Positions 59,777 to 64,000 of a stretch of DNA of 64,000 nucleotides are shown here, piece by piece. Position 1 is the first letter of the stretch. Each line of letters opens with the position of its first letter. The notes under the pieces were generated by a model. The model saw nothing but the letters and a program-made list of their open reading frames with translations, was not told the DNA's origin and made no database searches. The DNA is taken from assembly GCF_050003625.1 (NCBI RefSeq), contig NC_134400.1:61566241-61630240 (forward strand), read 5' to 3'. Made by a program: the position numbers and the translations under genes. The DNA comes from Haematobia irritans. Its lineage: Eukaryota; Arthropoda; Insecta; Diptera; Muscidae.

Positions 59777-59824
59777 TCGAAATGCAAGATGACACAGACT
59801 AACCTGTGTCATCTTGCATTTCGA
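59777..59824. repeat. perfect 21-bp inverted repeat at the 5' junction of a LINE
   Basis: TCGAAATGCAAGATGACACAG plus complement, separated by ACTAAC. The right arm touches the first base of LOA homology (about 59823-59825). Confidence 0.9.
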
Positions 59825-60377
59825 TAAAAAAGACATACCGGCTAAAACTAGAGCACATGCATGGATACCGGCAAACCCTCCTGATCCTGAGTCAATACTA
59901 GAGAGACTAAAAGAATGTAACCCAGATCTTCCAACCGCCGATTGGAAGGTTGGTCGTTTGGATGAGGTGGATGGACCAAGACGACATGCGGTGTTTATAT
60001 TAAACATAGAGTCGCTGCCACATCTAGCCCAGACCCAAGGACGCGTAAGTTATGGCTTTCATGATATCCATATGAAGGTATACAAAAGCGATCAGCCAAA
60101 GGATACCGAAACGGACAAGCCTCCGGTAGAGTCAGCAGTGAAAAAATCTCCTAGCGAAGCCGAAGGAGACATAAAACCTGCAGACTATGGCGAAAATCAT
60201 ATGCGGGAAGTTTCTACAGGCTCAAGCCTCACCAAAGCTGAACCGCGGATTGTTGCGAGAGTCACCGAGATCTGTGAAGAGGAAGCCCTTGATGACTCAA
60301 TTGAAGCGGCTGATGTGACGGTGGTTGAAAATTTGGATGGTTCTACGGTTCCTCCAGATAAATCTTCACCATTGTAA
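59825..60377 (+). pseudogene. LOA ORF1, C-terminal 183 codons
   Basis: KKDIPAKTRAHAWIP, then LPTADWKVGRLDEVDG and the acidic tail, in one open frame to TAA 60375-60377. The N-terminal half is absent because of 5' truncation, and no LINE start codon remains. Confidence 0.85.
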
Positions 60378-63300
60378 GGCCGCTTGTGCTGCCTTAAAAG
60401 TTCTCCTGATGAAAGGAGACATAGATATAGTTCTTATTCAAGAACCATACATATATATGAACAAGATCTGTGAATTAAGCACTCCGGGTTCCAAACTTTT
60501 GCATAATACCGGTAACGATATAAATCGAGCATGTATAATTGCTAAAAACGAACTAAACTTGTTTCTGCTTCCTTCATTGAGCAATGCAGACACTGTCGTA
60601 GCCAGTCTAGAGATATCCACATGCAAATATTGGGTATCTTCGGTCTACATGGGACATGATAGGGATATGCCACCCTGTGCCGTTAAGACCTTAGTTGAGG
60701 AGTCACTAAAAACAAAGACAAAACTCATTATGGGATGCGATGCAAATGCACATCACAGTATTTGGGGGAGTAGTGATACTAATGCAAGGGGAGAGTCGCT
60801 AATAGAGTTTATTTTGCGTACTAACCTGGTAGTTTGCAATAAGGGAGATGCACCAACCTTCGTCACCAGGAACAGACAAGAGGTTTTGGACGTAACGTTG
60901 ACCTCTCCGGAACTGAATGATAAGATATCTGAGTGGCAAGTTTTGAGGGAACTTAGCTTCTCAGATCATCGCTACATCAGTTTCAGATTGGCTGTTCGTA
61001 CTTCAAAGACCATATTTCCGCCAAATGTTAGGAAAGCTGATTGGAATAGGTATAGGGAATCGTTCAATTTGATGATACCGGAAATGCCGGAGACAAATAT
61101 GAGCACTGTGCAAGATATCGAACACGCAGTGGAGCGGATTACGAAGGCCTTCAACATTTCACTGAAAGCTGCTTGCCCTAGAGGAAAGCCAAGGGGAAAA
61201 AATCGGCCGCCATGGTGGACTACGGAGTTAAGTAATATGAGGAAATCCTGCAGGAAGCTCTTTAACAAAGCAAAGTCCACAAGAGCTCCGGAGGATTGGG
61301 ACACTTACAAGATGAATCTGAGAGAATATAAAAGAGAACTGAGAAGGTCTCAACAAAACTCTTGGGATGATTACTGTAGCAGTATTGAGAATACGTCAGA
61401 GGCTTCCAGACTACGGAAGGTACTAGCATCCACTAACACCGCTCCAGATTTCATTAAAACATCGGAGGGAAATTGGACAACGTCCAGTGAGGAGACGTTG
61501 GAGGTACTTTTGGACACACACTTCCCTGGAAATCAGACGGTTGAACCATGTTCCGGCGGTGTAACCGAGGCTCGGCGATCATTTCCTATTGAGGAAATTG
61601 TATCGGAATCTAGAATAAAATGGGCTTTAAATAGCTTTGGACCATTCAAATCCCCCGGACCTGATGGAATCACTCCGGCGGAGTTACAGGCAGTGGCTGA
61701 AAGAGTTATCCCCTGGTTGACGGTGATATATAAACAATGTGTAAACTTAGCATATATTCCAGAAAATTGGAGGGAAACAAAAGTCGTCTTCATACCTAAA
61801 GCAGGAAAAGCCTCTCACTCGAATGCGAAGGATTTCCGACCAATCAGCTTATCCTCATTCCTACTTAAGACCCTGGAGAGGATGATAGACATGTATCTTA
61901 GAACTAGCGTGGATTCAAGTTTGCTCTCGAAACGACAGCATGCATACTCGAAGGGCAGGTCTACTGAGACCGCATTGCATGAACTGGTCAGCTTTATTGA
62001 AAGCTCACTATCTGTCAAAGAATACACAATCGTGGCGTTTCTAGACATCGAAGGGGCGTTCAATAATGTCCATCCGAGTTCGATATTAAATGGACTGACA
62101 ACTCTGAATGTTGATCCAGGTATACTTAGGCTGTTAGACGAACTTCTAATAAAGATACGTATTTCAACCACACTAGGGCAAGCAAACATACAAAGGTATG
62201 TGAACAGAGGCACTCCTCAAGGAGGAGTTCTATCACCTCTTGGAATGTTGCTATAAACAACCTTCTGGTTTCTCTAGAAAAAAAAGGATAAAAGTGGTGG
62301 CATACGCAGATGATGTGGCGCTAGCAGTCAGGGGAAAATTCCCATCCACAATCAGAGATATTATACAGAGAGCTCTCCGGATGACTGAGAAATAGGCGAA
62401 AGATAATGGTCTTGGTGTAAATCCAGTGTAAATAGTCATGTACTGCAAAGATCGCAAAACTCCCACGGTTAGGCCCATTTCCTTAGGGGGTACTGAAATT
62501 CCCTTTGGTGAGTGTGCAAAATACCTTGGCGTTATTTTGGACTGGAAGCTGAATTTTAGGCTTAATATTGAAGAGAGGGCGAGAAAAGCCACGGTAGCTT
62601 TGTACTCGTGCAAAAAGGCAATAGGGAAAAAGTGGGGACTAAGACCAAAAATTGTGCATTGGCTATACACGGCAGTGGTTAGACCTATAATGCTATATGG
62701 TGTTGTAGTCTGGTGGCCGGCACTTCTGAAACCGACTTGTTTAGATAAAGTTCAGCGTATGGCGAGTTTATGTATCTCAGGCGCATTTAGTAAGACAGGA
62801 ACAGCTCCCTTAATGTCATGCTACATCTATTGCCTTTAGACATTTTGGCCAAACAGTCAGCTGCAACAACGGCTGTGCGGTTGCGCGAGCTATCGCTGTG
62901 GTCGGAAAAAATATACGGTCATAGTTCGGTCCTCAAAGTAATGCCAGATGCGCCTAACGTAGTGGATTACACCCTGGCAAAACCACTTTTCGACAAAAAG
63001 TTTGAAACTCTAATTCCCAACAGTGAGGCGTGGTGTACACAGACCCCGGGGAATAAAAGATATATAGATTTCTATACTGATGGCTCCAAATTGAATGGAC
63101 AAGTGGGGTTCGGAGTATATTCTAAAGATCTGGAAATTCAAATAGCGAAAAGATTACCTAATCACTGTAGTGTTTTTCAGGCTGAAATATTGGCAATAAG
63201 AGAGGTGGTGAATTGGCTGAGAAGTAATGTTCCAACAAATACTGGCATTAATATATACTCAGACAGTCAACCTGCAATAAAATCCTTGGACTCTGTGTTC

Positions 63301-63879
63301 CTTAACTCAAAAACGGCCATAGACTGCCGCAAATCTCTCAACGAGTCTGGTCATAGGAACATACCGGGGAACTGTGAAGCAGATGTGTTAGCAAGGCTAG
63401 GAACTACCTTACATATTCCAGGGGAACTAGAATCTGTTGGTATGCCTCTGGCCACCTGCAAGCTCTTACTGCGTGAGAAGGCTGCTATGATGGCCAATAT
63501 TCGATGGGAAAATTGCAAGGGTTGTAACGACACCAAGCAAATATGGCCCCATTTAAACTTAAACCGCACACTAGATATGCTAGTGTTCTCAAGGCGTCAA
63601 ATAGCACTCCTAATATCTGCTATAACGGGTCGCTGCCTGATAGGCGAATTTGCAAAAACTATAGGTGCGAAGTATAATGACTATTGTATAAGCTGTCATG
63701 ACGTGGAGGAAAAGGAATCAATTAAACACCTCTTGTGTGAGTGTCCTGCTTTTTGTGTAAGGCGTAAGCGAATTTTAGGAGCATATAGCTTTAGATTACT
63801 GGCTGACCTGGAAAACGTTAACTTAAGCAGTTTGTTAATGTTTTTGGAGCAATCTGGTTGGTTCCACAAAAGTAAATAA
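60337..63879 (+). pseudogene. LOA ORF2, frameshifted and with an RNase H deletion
   Basis: Open from ATG 60337 through the endonuclease and most of the reverse transcriptase to about 62240, where four bases are missing just after GTPQGGVLSP. Then: a one-base loss near 62278, TGG to TAG at 62393, a 6-base loss with a new stop near 62427, a one-base loss near 62806 and a 36-base in-frame loss near 63347 that removes the IHLIWVP strand of RNase H. The C-terminal zinc motif (CISCHDVEEKESIKHLLCEC) is kept. It cannot give an active enzyme. Confidence 0.9.
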
Positions 63880-64000
63880 TAAAGAAGGTTCAGTGGTTAA
63901 GACTAGAAGTGCCCATATGTAATAGGTACTTTTAGTTAAATGTGGTATCACAATGGACTGAATAGTCTAAGTGAGCCTGAAATTTAATCGGGCTGCCACT

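Larger units (their letters stand above)
59825..64000 (+). mobile_element. LOA-clade LINE, 5'-truncated copy running off the window
   Basis: Homology to the intact copy begins in ORF1 (AAAAAAGACATACCGGCTA) and continues to the tail CGGGCTGCCACT at the window edge. It has lost the 5' UTR and about 220 codons of ORF1. Several indels and a stop break ORF2. Confidence 0.93.

Overview
The window looks like a TE-saturated, AT-rich stretch of a fly genome. A brachyceran fly, probably a calyptrate such as a muscid, is inferred from the DINE-1-like (Helentron-type) repeats, the LOA and Jockey LINEs, the mariner elements and the very short introns. There is no operon structure, rRNA gene, CRISPR array or prokaryotic feature. 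Only two host genes can be supported.

Host genes. (1) 1232-4962 (+) is a seven-exon gene of the SAMD3-like type (SAM-like segment, then conserved blocks). All splice sites and phases fit except for one base missing in an A-run in exon 3. (2) 6464-6766 (-) holds the last two exons (79 codons) of an unrecognised gene, whose upstream intron is full of transposons. Apparently single-copy DNA without a gene call lies at 1-587, 5736-6450, 21845-22915, 28196-30357, 44571-46905 and 57848-58990.

Mobile DNA. An LOA-clade LINE is present four times: a full-length copy with both ORFs open and a 12-bp target duplication (32473-37495), two broken copies (7628-10438 minus; 59825-64000 plus, running off the window), and a 64-bp tail-only insertion with a 14-bp target duplication (20205-20268). 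A tRNA-headed SINE (57511-57847, minus) shares the LINE's 3' end, so the LINE is its likely mobiliser. A broken Jockey LINE lies at 38368-41872. DNA transposons include a PIF/Harbinger element with both of its genes (10541-13297), a DD41D mariner with one stop codon (26435-27705), a second mariner fragment (47319-48030), and a complete hAT-type element with an 8-bp target duplication (49475-51116).

Non-autonomous families. DINE-1-like elements come in two diverged types (A and B). Both have a GC-rich hairpin near a CAAGTA end, about 153-bp internal tandem units, a conserved CGGACAT...ATCGACTCAGAATTT block and a hairpin at the other end. Several TA-targeted MITE families are present (M, C, E and F in this annotation). 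The element called T here (TA duplication, ATGTTTGG-rich ends) is the most unusual: its long copies carry two divergent tRNA-like modules around a conserved spacer.

The layout is strongly nested. At 30359-38077 element F contains E, which contains both T3 and the intact LOA LINE; unfilled copies of E and F lie at 42865-43724 and 44170-44553. T1 splits a B-type DINE, T2 is split by an A-type DINE that contains the mariner, and T5 interrupts the Jockey endonuclease. Several insertions can therefore be verified from paralogous empty sites inside this one window. Element boundaries were read by eye and may be off by a few bases.
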